From Methanogenium sp. S4BF (GTDB lineage: Archaea; Halobacteriota; Methanomicrobia; Methanomicrobiales; Methanomicrobiaceae): a stretch of DNA of 64,000 nt. This document shows, in pieces, positions 1-8,826 of the stretch. Position 1 is the first letter of the stretch. The number at the start of each line of letters is the position of its first letter. The DNA lies in contig NZ_CP091277.1 in assembly GCF_029633965.1 (NCBI RefSeq), positions 865,940 through 929,939 on the forward strand, written 5' to 3'. A model generated the notes under the pieces. That model was not told the origin of the DNA. It worked only from the letters and a program-made list of their open reading frames with translations, and ran no database searches. The position numbers were made by a program, and so were the translations under genes.

Positions 1-1
1 G

Positions 2-829
2 TTTGCGAAATCAAATAATATACCATACATTTTGCAGGCACATGGGTCGTTATGCACTTTTTTTCAAAAAAAAGAAATTAAAAAAGTATTTGATTATCTA
101 TGGGGTTTTGATCTCCTGGCTGATTCTGCCGGTTTTATTGCACTTTCCACAGCAGAAATGATGCAATACGAATCAATGGGTGCAAAAACAGAAAATATTG
201 AAATAATTCCAAATGGAATATCACTTGACAAATATGATGGATTAAATAAATACGAATCATTTAAACATCAATATGGTATTGAATCTGAGAAAGTGATTCT
301 CTATTTAGGGCGTGTTAACAAGGGCAAAGGATTAGATCTGCTGCTTAAAGCATTTTCTCTCGTTAAGATGAACTACAATAATGTAAAATTAGTAATAATT
401 GGTCCTGACGATGGTGCCCTGAATGATCTCAAGACAATTGCAAACGAATTAGCAATCGATCAGGATGTCATATTCACCGGTTTCGTTAGTGAAGAGGAAA
501 AAATAGCAGCATTACTCGATGCAGACATCTTTGCTACTCCATATTATTGGGGATTTCCGGTAACTTTTATTGAAGCCATGGCATGCAGAACTCCAATAAT
601 TACATCCAGAAACGAAAATAATCTGGAATGGATCGATAATTTTGTAGGATATACAACTGACTACAGTGAAACATGTTTCGCCACCTCTATTGAAAAATTG
701 TTACTGGATGATGAGGTCAGAGAACGGTTTGCTTCAAATGGACTTCAGCTTGTTAAACAAAAATATGACTGGAATAAAATTGTTGATGATGTTGAAAAAA
801 TATACTCAAAGCATTCTATATCTAAGTGA
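2..829 (+). CDS. Glycosyltransferase family 4 (GT-B), 5' end cut by window edge
   Basis: Transfers a sugar from a nucleotide-sugar donor in surface polysaccharide or glycan assembly; the acceptor cannot be predicted. The frame is open from base 2, and the codons before the first in-frame TTG (32) read IPYILQAHGS, a usual GT4 N-domain stretch, so the gene starts outside the window. The C-terminal Rossmann half is complete: ILYLGRVNKGKGLDLLLKAF opens the GT-B C-domain, then VIIGPDDG, VIFTGFVSEEEK and GFPVTFIEAMACRTPII, which carries the donor-binding E-x7-E region. It is A+T rich like the next two genes and faces them tail to tail. Family assignment is firm; specificity is unknown. Confidence 0.85.
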   Translation, partial: FAKSNNIPYILQAHGSLCTFFQKKEIKKVFDYLWGFDLLADSAGFIALSTAEMMQYESMGAKTENIEIIPNGISLDKYDGLNKYESFKHQYGIESEKVILYLGRVNKGKGLDLLLKAFSLVKMNYNNVKLVIIGPDDGALNDLKTIANELAIDQDVIFTGFVSEEEKIAALLDADIFATPYYWGFPVTFIEAMACRTPIITSRNENNLEWIDNFVGYTTDYSETCFATSIEKLLLDDEVRERFASNGLQLVKQKYDWNKIVDDVEKIYSKHSISK

Positions 830-892
830 TAATTAAAATGATTGCATTCAGATACATAGATTATTTTACAAGTCAACGAATTATAAAATCAA

Positions 893-1948
893 TTATGCCA
901 TCAATATTTTCAATCCGTCTTTTGTTCCCTTCAGGTAGGCCTGAGTCTGATCCAGGTTCTTTTCGTAGAGCAGATATACTCCAACATTAAACCAAAATTC
1001 CATAATAAAAAAATAACACAGATAAAATAGCTGTTGGTAAATTTTTGCGTGTTTCTTCATAAATAAAAACTCATTTCGCACCATGTAGTATATTGCAATA
1101 GATCTCCCTTTCCCACTTTTTGTTGACCCCCCTCCTTTATGCCAAACCTTCGAATTATATGCATACACTGATTTCCAGCCTTCCCTATATCCTCGCATAC
1201 CCCAGTCATTCTCTTCTCTAAATGAAATGAAGGTGCTATCCAGCATTCCCACCAGTTTTATCATACTGACCTTTGCCAATAGACAGGAACCATGAATATA
1301 AGCAACCTCGTTGTTCTCATCATATTGGCCAACATCATTTTGATTATACCCAATATGCTTAGGATGAAAAGTCCAGGTATTCTGTTTCGCTCCTGCAAAC
1401 TGAATCGTCTTTTTGCTCCCATTATAGTTATAATAATATATTTTTGGTCCGACAAACCCGACCTGACAATCACTTTCTCCAGCAGTAATTAGTTCTGTCA
1501 GAAAATTCCTGTCAACCACGGTATCATTATTGAGAAGCAAAACATATTGAGGATTTAAATAATCAATTGCGAATCTCATCGCAATGTTATTGCCTTCCGT
1601 AAAACCTTCGTTTTTTTCATTTTTCACCAGTATTAATCTCTGATTTGAGGGGATAGACTGAAAAGCATTTTCGTAAGATGATACTGATTCAATATATTTT
1701 TGCTCATATTCAAAAATGTGAATTGGTTTGTTACCCATTTGGTAATCTATAAAGTCTGATTGGACAGGCGTATTGCCACAACAGTAATTTCTGATCTGAT
1801 CCAGTGAATCATTTTCTGATCCATTATCCACAACCACCACATCAAAATTGGGATACGATATCTGATAGACAGACTCCAAACACTCGATTGTATCCTCCCA
1901 TCCATTCCAGTTCAGAATAATGATCGAAACACGAGGAGCTGCTTCCAT
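893..1948 (-). CDS. Glycosyltransferase family 2 (GT-A, rhamnosyltransferase-like)
   Basis: Inverting sugar transferase of the cell-surface glycan cluster. The N-terminus SIIILNWNGWEDTIECL followed by VVVVDNGSENDS is the GT2 nucleotide-binding fold. LLLNNDTVVD supplies the NDD/DXD-like metal site, and a hydrophobic stretch near the C-terminus (YFFIMEFWFNVGVYLLY) suggests membrane association. An upstream in-frame GTG (1957) is possible, but ATG 1948 sits 5 nt after GGTGA and is preferred. Lying beside dTDP-rhamnose genes it may use that donor; this is inference only. Confidence 0.85.
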   Translation of the reverse strand: MEAAPRVSIIILNWNGWEDTIECLESVYQISYPNFDVVVVDNGSENDSLDQIRNYCCGNTPVQSDFIDYQMGNKPIHIFEYEQKYIESVSSYENAFQSIPSNQRLILVKNEKNEGFTEGNNIAMRFAIDYLNPQYVLLLNNDTVVDRNFLTELITAGESDCQVGFVGPKIYYYNYNGSKKTIQFAGAKQNTWTFHPKHIGYNQNDVGQYDENNEVAYIHGSCLLAKVSMIKLVGMLDSTFISFREENDWGMRGYREGWKSVYAYNSKVWHKGGGSTKSGKGRSIAIYYMVRNEFLFMKKHAKIYQQLFYLCYFFIMEFWFNVGVYLLYEKNLDQTQAYLKGTKDGLKILMA

Positions 1949-2111
1949 ATTATTCACCCCTCTTGCATATCATCAGGCATCTTCCTTCCAAATTTTATTT
2001 TTTCGGTCATGCTCCCCAACGGCCCCCTCTCACTGTGGGGGCAGACAATGGCGATACCGGCAGAAAGTAAAAGATACACATCATTTAACCTATATAAGTC
2101 ATTTGTGAGGC

Positions 2112-3458
2112 TCAAAGACCTTCCAGTAATTTCAAATACCTGCTGTTCTGCGCATCCCGGGACAGATTTTCAAGATCCAATCCCCTATCATCCCTCAGCT
2201 CTCCTAGAGTCCCCCTCTCCCAGTTCTCATAGAGCAGTTCCAGACATTCCAGTATCTGTGGGGATTGGGATAAACAACCAATGCCTAAATGATGTTTTCG
2301 AATAAGTTCAAGAAAATAGGTGTCCTCACTTCCTGCGACACCAAAAATAACTTTTCCACTTCGAATATAATCAAAAAATTTTCCTGTTAGCATATATCTT
2401 CCCCTTCTTTCATCAGCATAATTGAGAAATAATACATCACACTCCAACATGGTTTTTAAGGAAATATCGTTATTTACCGGGGGCAGCACTTCGAGAGTCT
2501 CAGGAAACTGCTTTTTTACTTTTTCTACATCAGCAGCATCGGATGTATTTACACCGACAAATCTTAGCAGCACCATTTTATTTTCCTGAAATATTTGAAA
2601 TGCCTTCAGAAATGTAGGTATATCATAGTACCCCCCCTTATCAAATGAAACACCACCGACATATCCAATAATCATCCGATCAGTGAGCTGGTGACCGGAC
2701 GCAGTATCATGATTCGCATACTTCTCCAAAACCTCATCCCAATTCTGTTTGGAATATCCGTTCAGGACAACCTCGCACTTATCTCCTGGCAGGCAAAACT
2801 GGGATGAAACATCTGAGAGCATCCTCTCATTGAGAAATACAACTTTATCTGCATATTTCAGAGCATTTCGCTCAATATACGACGATATTGCATATGATAA
2901 ATAGGGGGTATTCCAGGGATCCCGGTAGTCAATGATTACATTCACTTCAGGAAAACGCTTTTTTATCTGTGGAACAAGACAAAACAGCGAAAACGGAGGG
3001 CCGCTTATTATTACATGCCGGATCCCCTTTTCAGATATCGTTCTAAATATGTGTTCCCGTGCATTTCTGATAAATAAGTAACCACCCGTTCCCATACCAC
3101 GATTTGGCTCATTAAAAATTCCCTTCTCAAGAGAAATGAGATTTGACTTATAAACAAAATATTCCGCAATACCTTTCATCTTGTTTTTTAATTCGCTTCC
3201 AGTATGTTCCCCCTCCGGCACAGCGTTATCCTCCGAAGAAATTGCTGCATTGGAAGAACCAATCGGAATAGGATGAAATCGAATTTTGTGGCCGGAGTCA
3301 CCCCAGTATTCCGCATTTCGTGAGTGGACGACATACACATCATATAAGTGATCGTGAAGATAATCAGCCAAAAAATACATCCGTTGACACCCCCCCCATG
3401 GGCTGTATGGAATCATATTCGTCGTGATAATCATTACCGATCTCTCACGATTTCTCAT
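2112..3458 (-). CDS. GT4-like glycosyltransferase
   Basis: A 448-residue GT-B glycosyltransferase, likely adding a sugar to a surface polysaccharide. It opens with MIITTNMIPYSPWGGCQR, the typical N-domain start with a glycine-rich loop. The middle has VIIDYRDPWNTPY, and the C-domain begins at MIIGYVGGVSFDKGG, followed by LRFVGVN. Some of the strongest GT4 E-x7-E signature is weak here, so the subfamily is uncertain. ATG 3458 lies about 8 nt after a GAGGG motif; a later ATG (3434) is an alternative. It lies 55 bp downstream of rfbA on the same strand and may be in its operon. Confidence 0.75.
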   Translation of the reverse strand: MRNRERSVMIITTNMIPYSPWGGCQRMYFLADYLHDHLYDVYVVHSRNAEYWGDSGHKIRFHPIPIGSSNAAISSEDNAVPEGEHTGSELKNKMKGIAEYFVYKSNLISLEKGIFNEPNRGMGTGGYLFIRNAREHIFRTISEKGIRHVIISGPPFSLFCLVPQIKKRFPEVNVIIDYRDPWNTPYLSYAISSYIERNALKYADKVVFLNERMLSDVSSQFCLPGDKCEVVLNGYSKQNWDEVLEKYANHDTASGHQLTDRMIIGYVGGVSFDKGGYYDIPTFLKAFQIFQENKMVLLRFVGVNTSDAADVEKVKKQFPETLEVLPPVNNDISLKTMLECDVLFLNYADERRGRYMLTGKFFDYIRSGKVIFGVAGSEDTYFLELIRKHHLGIGCLSQSPQILECLELLYENWERGTLGELRDDRGLDLENLSRDAQNSRYLKLLEGL

Positions 3459-3513
3459 ATTTTGTGGCCCTCATGTAGCAATTTGTTTCCTCAAGTGATT
3501 ATACACAGTTATT

Positions 3514-4224
3514 TTAGAGAGCCCTCTTCTCCTGAACCATCATGCTCGCTCTCAGCAAACTATCAAATGTGCCCGCATCACTCCAGAATCCTTTGAGGAT
3601 CGCAAATTCCATTGCCCCCCTTCTGATGTAGGAGTTGTTGACGTCTGTAATTTCGAGCTCGCCACGCCCGGAAGGTACGAGAGTCCTGATGCTGTCAAAG
3701 ACACGCCCGTCGTAGAAGTATAGGCCGGTGACAGCGTTGTTTGACTTTGGCTCTTTCGGTTTCTCCTCTATGCCGATGACCTGATTTCCGTCAACCTCCG
3801 CGACACCGAAGCGGTAGGGGTCTGGCACTTCCTTGAGGAAAATCTTCGCCCCACCCTCGAACGCCTCGACATCCTTTCTGAAATTATCCTGAAATATGTT
3901 GTCACCGAGAATGACTGCCACATCCTCCTTGCGGGCCCAGCGCTCCGCGAGACCGAGCGCCTGTGCAATTCCACCGGCCTCGTCCTGAATTTCATAGGTA
4001 ATTCGGATGCCAAACTCCGACCCGGACCCAAGGAGCTCAAGAAAGTCGCCGGCATGGCCTTTGCCGGAAACGATCATAACCTCCGTTATCCCTGCGTCAA
4101 TGAGGGTATGGAGCGGATAGTAGATCATCGGTTTGTCGTAGACGGGCAGCAGGTGCTTGTTCGTCACCTTGGTAAGGGGGTGAAGGCGGGATCCTGTCCC
4201 CCCGGCGAGGATAATGCCTTTCAT
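3514..4224 (-). CDS. rfbA: Glucose-1-phosphate thymidylyltransferase, short archaeal type
   Basis: Makes dTDP-glucose from dTTP and glucose-1-phosphate, the first step toward dTDP-L-rhamnose. The N-terminus carries LAGGTGSRLHPLT, the nucleotidyl-transferase pyrophosphorylase signature, and KHLLPVYDKPMIYYPL. VILGDNIF has the catalytic Asp, and ITDVNNSYI is typical near the C-terminus. At 236 residues it is shorter than the roughly 290-residue bacterial tetrameric enzymes and lacks their C-terminal helical extension, as in other short archaeal forms. Its ATG overlaps the rfbD stop as ATGA. It is the last rhamnose gene in the operon. Confidence 0.93.
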   Translation of the reverse strand: MKGIILAGGTGSRLHPLTKVTNKHLLPVYDKPMIYYPLHTLIDAGITEVMIVSGKGHAGDFLELLGSGSEFGIRITYEIQDEAGGIAQALGLAERWARKEDVAVILGDNIFQDNFRKDVEAFEGGAKIFLKEVPDPYRFGVAEVDGNQVIGIEEKPKEPKSNNAVTGLYFYDGRVFDSIRTLVPSGRGELEITDVNNSYIRRGAMEFAILKGFWSDAGTFDSLLRASMMVQEKRAL

Positions 4225-5042
4225 AATGATATCTCCCTGGATCTCTTGGATCTGATTTTCAGGTAGTCTGTCAGGGCGTCCTGCCAGGGACGCATTGGAT
4301 TTGTCTTTGTATTTTCAAGGACGGAAAACTTCGGTCGCTTAGCGGGCCGGAGGAACTCTTCGGATGAGCAGGGCTCCACATTCGGTATGATTGCAGAGGC
4401 AAATTCAAACCACGAACATATGCGATCGTTTGTGATATGATATATCCCGGGCTCCCCTTTGACTATCTCCGGTGTCTTTGAAGCGAGGTCGCGAGTATTG
4501 GTGGGTTTCCCGAACTGGTCATTGACAACCCGGACCATCTCCATCTCTGTGGAGAGCCGGATCATCGTCTCGACAAAATTCGGGCCATGCAGGCCAAAAA
4601 GCCAGGACGTACGGATGATACGATAATCCTCCATCGCCACCATAATCCTCTGCTCACCGCTGAGCTTTGATGCCCCGTAGACGTTGATCGGATGTGGTGT
4701 ATCCACCTCTTGATACGACTCCTGTGAGCCATCGAATACATAGTCTGTGCTGTAGTGGACAAGAGCCGCCCCTGCCTCATGGCAGGCGGCAGCAAGGTAG
4801 CCGGGACCCTCACCATTCACTGCAAATGCGAGTTCCTGCTGTTCTTCACAGCCATCGACATTCGTGAACGCCGCGGCGTTGATGACAAGCGACGGTTTCA
4901 GGTCGAAAATAAAGGACGATACCGCTTTTTCATCGGTGATGTCGAGTTCGTGGCCCCGGCAAACCGCACCGGGATAGACCTCCTGCAGATCGTGACCGAG
5001 CATACCGGACGCCCCGAGGATGAGCACCTTTTTTTCCGTCAT
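4221..5042 (-). CDS. rfbD: dTDP-4-dehydrorhamnose reductase
   Basis: NAD(P)H-dependent reduction of dTDP-4-dehydrorhamnose to dTDP-L-rhamnose, the last step of the pathway. It is an extended short-chain dehydrogenase: GASGMLGHDL binds the cofactor near the N-terminus, YSTDYVFDG and YGASKLSGEQ carry the Ser/Thr-Tyr-Lys site, and RTSWLFG follows. The frame is open 11 codons upstream, but ATG 5042 overlaps the rfbB stop (ATGA) and starts the conserved MTEKKVLILGASG, so it is chosen. It is translationally coupled on both sides. Confidence 0.93.
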   Translation of the reverse strand: MTEKKVLILGASGMLGHDLQEVYPGAVCRGHELDITDEKAVSSFIFDLKPSLVINAAAFTNVDGCEEQQELAFAVNGEGPGYLAAACHEAGAALVHYSTDYVFDGSQESYQEVDTPHPINVYGASKLSGEQRIMVAMEDYRIIRTSWLFGLHGPNFVETMIRLSTEMEMVRVVNDQFGKPTNTRDLASKTPEIVKGEPGIYHITNDRICSWFEFASAIIPNVEPCSSEEFLRPAKRPKFSVLENTKTNPMRPWQDALTDYLKIRSKRSREISL

Positions 5043-6010
5043 CGGGCCCCTTCCTTTAGTGGGCGCCACCACCATTCGTTCTCACCATACCACCGGACTG
5101 TCGCCGTCATCGCCTCGTCAAAGGGAAATGCGGGCTCCCAGCCTATCCTGCGGAGCTTGGAAAAGTCGAGCGAGTAGCGGAAGTCATGCCCTTTCCGATC
5201 CTCGACATACTCAATCATCGACTCATCCTTGCCGAGCGCCCTAAGAATTGTATGCGTAATTTCGAGGTTCGTCTTCTCCTCACCGCCGCCGATATTGTAT
5301 GCCTCACCGGGCTTACCGTTTTCGAGAAGAAAGTCGATAGCCCTGCAGTGGTCAGTGACAAAGAGCCAGTCGCGGACGTTCTCCCCGGTTCCGTAGATAG
5401 GGACCTTCTTCCCCTCCATGAGATTCGTCGCAAAAAGGGGAATGAGCTTTTCAGGATACTGGAAAGGCCCATAATTGTTCGTGCATCTGGTGACGATCAC
5501 CGGCAGCCGGTGTGTGTGCCAGTATGAGAGGGCGAGGAGGTCGGACCCCGCCTTGGTCGATGAATAGGGACTCGAGGGATTCAGATTGTCGGTCTCAACA
5601 AAAGATCCCTCACGAGTACTTCCGTAGACTTCATCAGTTGAGACATGGATGAACCGTTCGATCCCATGGGCAAGGGCTGCGTCCAGCATCGTAAAGGTCC
5701 CAAGCACATTGGTCTTCACAAAGACCGATCCGTCGGCGATGGAACGATCCACATGGCTCTCCGCTGCGAAGTGGACCACCGTGTCTATGTGATATTGATC
5801 CAGCACCCCATCCACGACTGCCCGGTCGCAGATGTCGCCCTGTACAAACGCGTAGCGGGAATCGTCCTCAATGTCCCTGAGGTTCGCCGGGTTGCCGGCG
5901 TAGGTGAGGACATCAAGGTTCGTGACTGAAATCGTGGGATGGCTCTCCAGCATATGGCGGATAAAATTGCTGCCGATGAAACCGGACCCCCCTGTGACCA
6001 ACAGATGCAT
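5039..6010 (-). CDS. rfbB: dTDP-glucose 4,6-dehydratase
   Basis: Converts dTDP-glucose to dTDP-4-keto-6-deoxyglucose with tightly bound NAD+. It shows GGSGFIGSNFIRH (NAD binding) at the N-terminus, STDEVYGS with the catalytic Asp-Glu pair, YSSTKAGSDLL with the Tyr-x3-Lys site, RCTNNYGPFQYPEKLIP and VRDWLFVTDH. At 323 residues it is full length. ATG 6010 follows GGGAGAAG. It lies between rfbC (22 bp upstream) and rfbD (ATGA overlap). Confidence 0.95.
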   Translation of the reverse strand: MHLLVTGGSGFIGSNFIRHMLESHPTISVTNLDVLTYAGNPANLRDIEDDSRYAFVQGDICDRAVVDGVLDQYHIDTVVHFAAESHVDRSIADGSVFVKTNVLGTFTMLDAALAHGIERFIHVSTDEVYGSTREGSFVETDNLNPSSPYSSTKAGSDLLALSYWHTHRLPVIVTRCTNNYGPFQYPEKLIPLFATNLMEGKKVPIYGTGENVRDWLFVTDHCRAIDFLLENGKPGEAYNIGGGEEKTNLEITHTILRALGKDESMIEYVEDRKGHDFRYSLDFSKLRRIGWEPAFPFDEAMTATVRWYGENEWWWRPLKEGAR

Positions 6011-6032
6011 CTTCTCCCACTCCCGGAATGGA

Positions 6033-6509
6033 TTAACCGTGTTTCACTCCGGGGACAAGCCCCCAGTCGTAAGGTATTTCATCAGTATCCGGAGGCAGGC
6101 GGAACTCATCCGGATCGGAGTAATTATAGGCAAGTGTAGGGATACTGACAAAGAATGCTGTCGTATCACCGATAGCTTTGAACCCATGGCAGACTCCCGG
6201 CGGTACGGTGACAAGAGCGGGGTTCTTCTCCCCGATGAAAAGCTCCATGAGATTTCGGAATGTTGGCGAGTCCTCCCGGTCATCGTAGAGCGCGACCTTC
6301 ATCATCCCATGGACACAGGTGAAGTTATCTGTCTGCTTCTTGTGGTAATGCCATGCCTTGACAACACCGGGATATGCTGTTGTACAGTACACCTGCCCAA
6401 ACTGTGAGTATATTTCATCATCACATCGCAGGATTTCCATCAGCCAGCCGCGCTCATCCGGGATGACTTTGAGATGTTTGATGTGCACCCCATCTATATC
6501 AGCATTCAT
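6033..6509 (-). CDS. rfbC: dTDP-4-dehydrorhamnose 3,5-epimerase family protein
   Basis: Cupin-fold epimerase acting between RfbB and RfbD. WHYHKKQTDNF contains the catalytic-region His, PPGVCHGF is the second signature, and Tyr in TLAYNYSDPDEF matches the family's acid. At 158 residues it is a little shorter than classical RfbC (about 180) and diverges in places, so a related 3,5- or 3-epimerase activity cannot be excluded, but synteny with rfbB, rfbD and rfbA favours rhamnose. An in-frame GTG exists two codons upstream; ATG 6509 lies 22 bp from a TATA box, so the transcript is probably leaderless. First gene of the operon. Confidence 0.88.
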   Translation of the reverse strand: MNADIDGVHIKHLKVIPDERGWLMEILRCDDEIYSQFGQVYCTTAYPGVVKAWHYHKKQTDNFTCVHGMMKVALYDDREDSPTFRNLMELFIGEKNPALVTVPPGVCHGFKAIGDTTAFFVSIPTLAYNYSDPDEFRLPPDTDEIPYDWGLVPGVKHG

Positions 6510-6530
6510 TGACACAGGGTCGTATTTATT

Positions 6531-6539
6531 GTATATAAA
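6531..6539 (-). promoter_or_regulatory. TATA box of the rhamnose operon
   Basis: On the minus strand this reads TTTATATAC, a strong archaeal TATA element, ending 22 bp before ATG 6509 with no Shine-Dalgarno between. Spacing implies a start site at or very close to the ATG (leaderless mRNA). Confidence 0.6.
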
Positions 6540-6544
6540 TCTGC

Positions 6545-6949
6545 ACGTGCAAAACCTAAAATAAACAAAGTATAAATATACAATAAAATTTTTTATTAAT
6601 AGACTATTAACATGAGAATCACAACAATCAATATATTATTATACCCAGGATGACCTTACACAATACCTTATCATCGTTTGACTGAACATTGGCATTTTTT
6701 TCCAGCTATTATTCAAAGCATTATTCAAAGTATTCACATTCTCAATCGATTTTGTCTGATAGCTGCTGGAGCAGAATGCAACGCAAAGGAATCGCCACCC
6801 AGTCTCTGCTTAGACCCTTCACTTGCTCTGATCCTGATTAATAGAGAGATTGGATGATAGGAAACAGCCTCTCCCCCTTTCGATCCGTTCCCGGCGGTTC
6901 ATTCACCCCCGAGTACCCCCCATTTCACCCATCCTTTCTACCAATTTCC
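6545..6949. other. Gene-free stretch upstream of the transposase remnant
   Basis: No open frame with family resemblance, RNA fold or RBS was seen. It begins as A+T-rich promoter DNA of the rhamnose operon. It may hold the lost 5' part of the transposase that is recognisable from about 6950, but I cannot read it. Confidence 0.5.
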
Positions 6950-7404
6950 TGAATAAAACTCCCAAACAGTTTTATTCTTGGGAGGATCATTCCCACAACC
7001 ACTATTGATTCTTCGGGATTCACCAGCCAATGTGCCAGCCGATATTACTCGCGATACACAGGAAAAATGCGAAAGAACGTTCTGAAAACGCCATTTCGGT
7101 TGATACACATAAACAGGCGATCATGTTCGCAAACTCTCCCTGAAGCCGGTATATGAACTCAAACACTAAAAAACTGCTCAGACAACATCAAAGAACCTAA
7201 AAATGAGGATTTGTTTTGATAGCAGGGATTATTCAGCAGTATCATGAAAGAGATAAAGTCGACACAGCATTCCCCGTCATTGAAAGAAAATTTGCGGAAG
7301 AATCAAATGCACGAAAATATCGATATCGGGCCAGGGAATACAAAATATAAATGATCCTCCATAGCCTTACAAACGCGACTCAATCTGCAGTTTTGTTACT
7401 ATAC
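6950..7404 (+). pseudogene. Eroded IS transposase (DDE, IS5/ISNCY-like)
   Basis: Readable as a transposase in two frames. From about 7001 one frame gives [18 protein letters not shown] then [10 protein letters not shown]. Near 7093 it shifts to another frame giving [12 protein letters not shown], then after stops [18 protein letters not shown], then IIQQYHERDKVDTAF and ARKYRYRAREYKI, a stop, and MILHSL. These pieces follow the order of the DDE transposases common in methanogens (TIDSSGF, SISVDT, RNKVETVF, KLIIHNL-type blocks). At least one frameshift, several in-frame stops, and a gap where the middle DDE block should be show it is dead. No terminal repeats or target duplications were identified. 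Confidence 0.72.
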
Positions 7405-8131
7405 CCGGGGAATTCACCAGAGCCAATCTTTCGAATTTGGCCCCCATTCTTTCAGTTGAATAGGAAGAAGGAATGATCTTTTTCTTCCTATCTGACTGCG
7501 AGAAATCCCTATGATTTACCAATACGAAATTGAGGCAACCCGATCTGCCAGTCAGTATTGCATATCACATCCGGAATGGAGCCGGACTGGTCGGTGAGAC
7601 TCACATTCAAACGAAAAGAGGGGAAAATTACTTACCGATTGAGGGAATTGTGTGATTGAGAGAATGATGTGGTCATGAACGGCAGTGGCCCTGCAGTGCT
7701 TCTATGCATTCGGGCCGTGGCGTGATCCATCTCCGGAGTATGCAGCGGAGATAAAGAGTGAAGTTCATCGAATGAAGGAGACCTACAGCCGACAGTCCAC
7801 CCCCCGGGGAATGAACAGACCCGCTTTGCCTACGTATAAGACAGCGTCCGGGGGCGAATACCTTTGCCATGGAGGGAGATAGGGGCGGAGAAGGGAACTT
7901 CTTAAAATACCCGAGGGGACGAGATCCACAGGTTGCCGGACATTTTCCGATTACGGGATGCATTTGGATCAGAACCGGATTGTAGATTGAATAAAGGAGA
8001 TTAATGTCTGATATCCAAGGAACGTGAGTGGCCCACAGGGAGGGGAGATGTGATACAAGACATTAGGTTCTGGAAGATTTGAATGATGAATGAAAAAATG
8101 GTGTGTTGGGGGCGTATGCGGTGAGGAGAAG
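7405..8131. other. Gene-free stretch with one inverted repeat
   Basis: No convincing gene. A perfect 10-bp inverted repeat (7460-7469 with 7482-7491, ATAGGAAGAA and its complement, 12-nt loop) could fold as a hairpin. Short frames on both strands have no family resemblance and no ribosome binding site. Probably leftover DNA from the decayed insertion. Confidence 0.4.
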
Positions 8132-8647
8132 ATGACAGCAGGCACCTCAAATGGTTTGGCACTGCACAGGTTCATGATTGTGGTGCTCGGGATCGTATTG
8201 CTCTTTGCAATTGCTGCAATTGTATTTGTCATCCTTGTACCGATTGAAGGCGAGCATTACACGGAATTTTATCTTCTCGGGAAGGATGGAGTGGCAGCAG
8301 GATATCCCGAACGGATACGTATCGGAGAGCCAGAAACGGTGATCATCGGCATTCACAATCACGAGTATAGGGATGTTGCATATCAGGTAGAGGTTTATCT
8401 TCTTGACGAAACCACTGACTGGAATGAGTCGGTTATCAATGCCATGGCGCCCCTCGACGAGTTTAGGGTCAACCTTTCGCATGATCAAAACGAGGAGCGG
8501 ATGTTTACATTTTTTGTCAATGAGACGGAATACAATCGCCTCGAATTTCTGCTCTTCAACGAAAAGGTGCCGCCAGAACAGGTGATGGGGGAAGAGAGGA
8601 TCAATGCCAGCTATCGTGATCTTCACCTTTGGATACAGGTGGAATAG
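8132..8647 (+). CDS. DUF1616-like membrane-anchored protein
   Basis: A 171-residue protein with one transmembrane helix (about residues 12-35, FMIVVLGIVLLFAIAAIVFVILV) and a C-terminal extracellular domain. HYTEFYLLGKDGVAAGYP and VIIGIHNHEYRDVAYQVEVYL match the C-terminal, beta-sandwich-like part of archaeal DUF1616 proteins, which are often coded near surface glycan genes. The usual four-helix N-terminal half is absent. An ATG at 8090 is in frame, but 8132 follows GGTGAGGAG and removes an unlikely leader. Function unknown; a role in surface or exopolysaccharide assembly is only suggested by context. Confidence 0.7.
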   Translation: MTAGTSNGLALHRFMIVVLGIVLLFAIAAIVFVILVPIEGEHYTEFYLLGKDGVAAGYPERIRIGEPETVIIGIHNHEYRDVAYQVEVYLLDETTDWNESVINAMAPLDEFRVNLSHDQNEERMFTFFVNETEYNRLEFLLFNEKVPPEQVMGEERINASYRDLHLWIQVE

Positions 8648-8826
8648 GAAGGATGCCCCCTTTATTCACCGGAGTGTATTTTTCAATTTTAATCAACCCC
8701 TGCCACTTCCTGAAAGTACACATTTTCATTCTCCAAAAGGCAGAGAATGATTTGAATTGTTGGTGTTGAGATTATAATACTGGAATCTGATCAGGCATAT
8801 CATTGGATTTAAGGTGGTATTTGAAC

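Noticed and set aside
7460-7491. 10-bp inverted repeat as the end of the insertion element
   Set aside because: It lies beyond the transposase C-terminus, but no matching repeat or target duplication was found on the other side.
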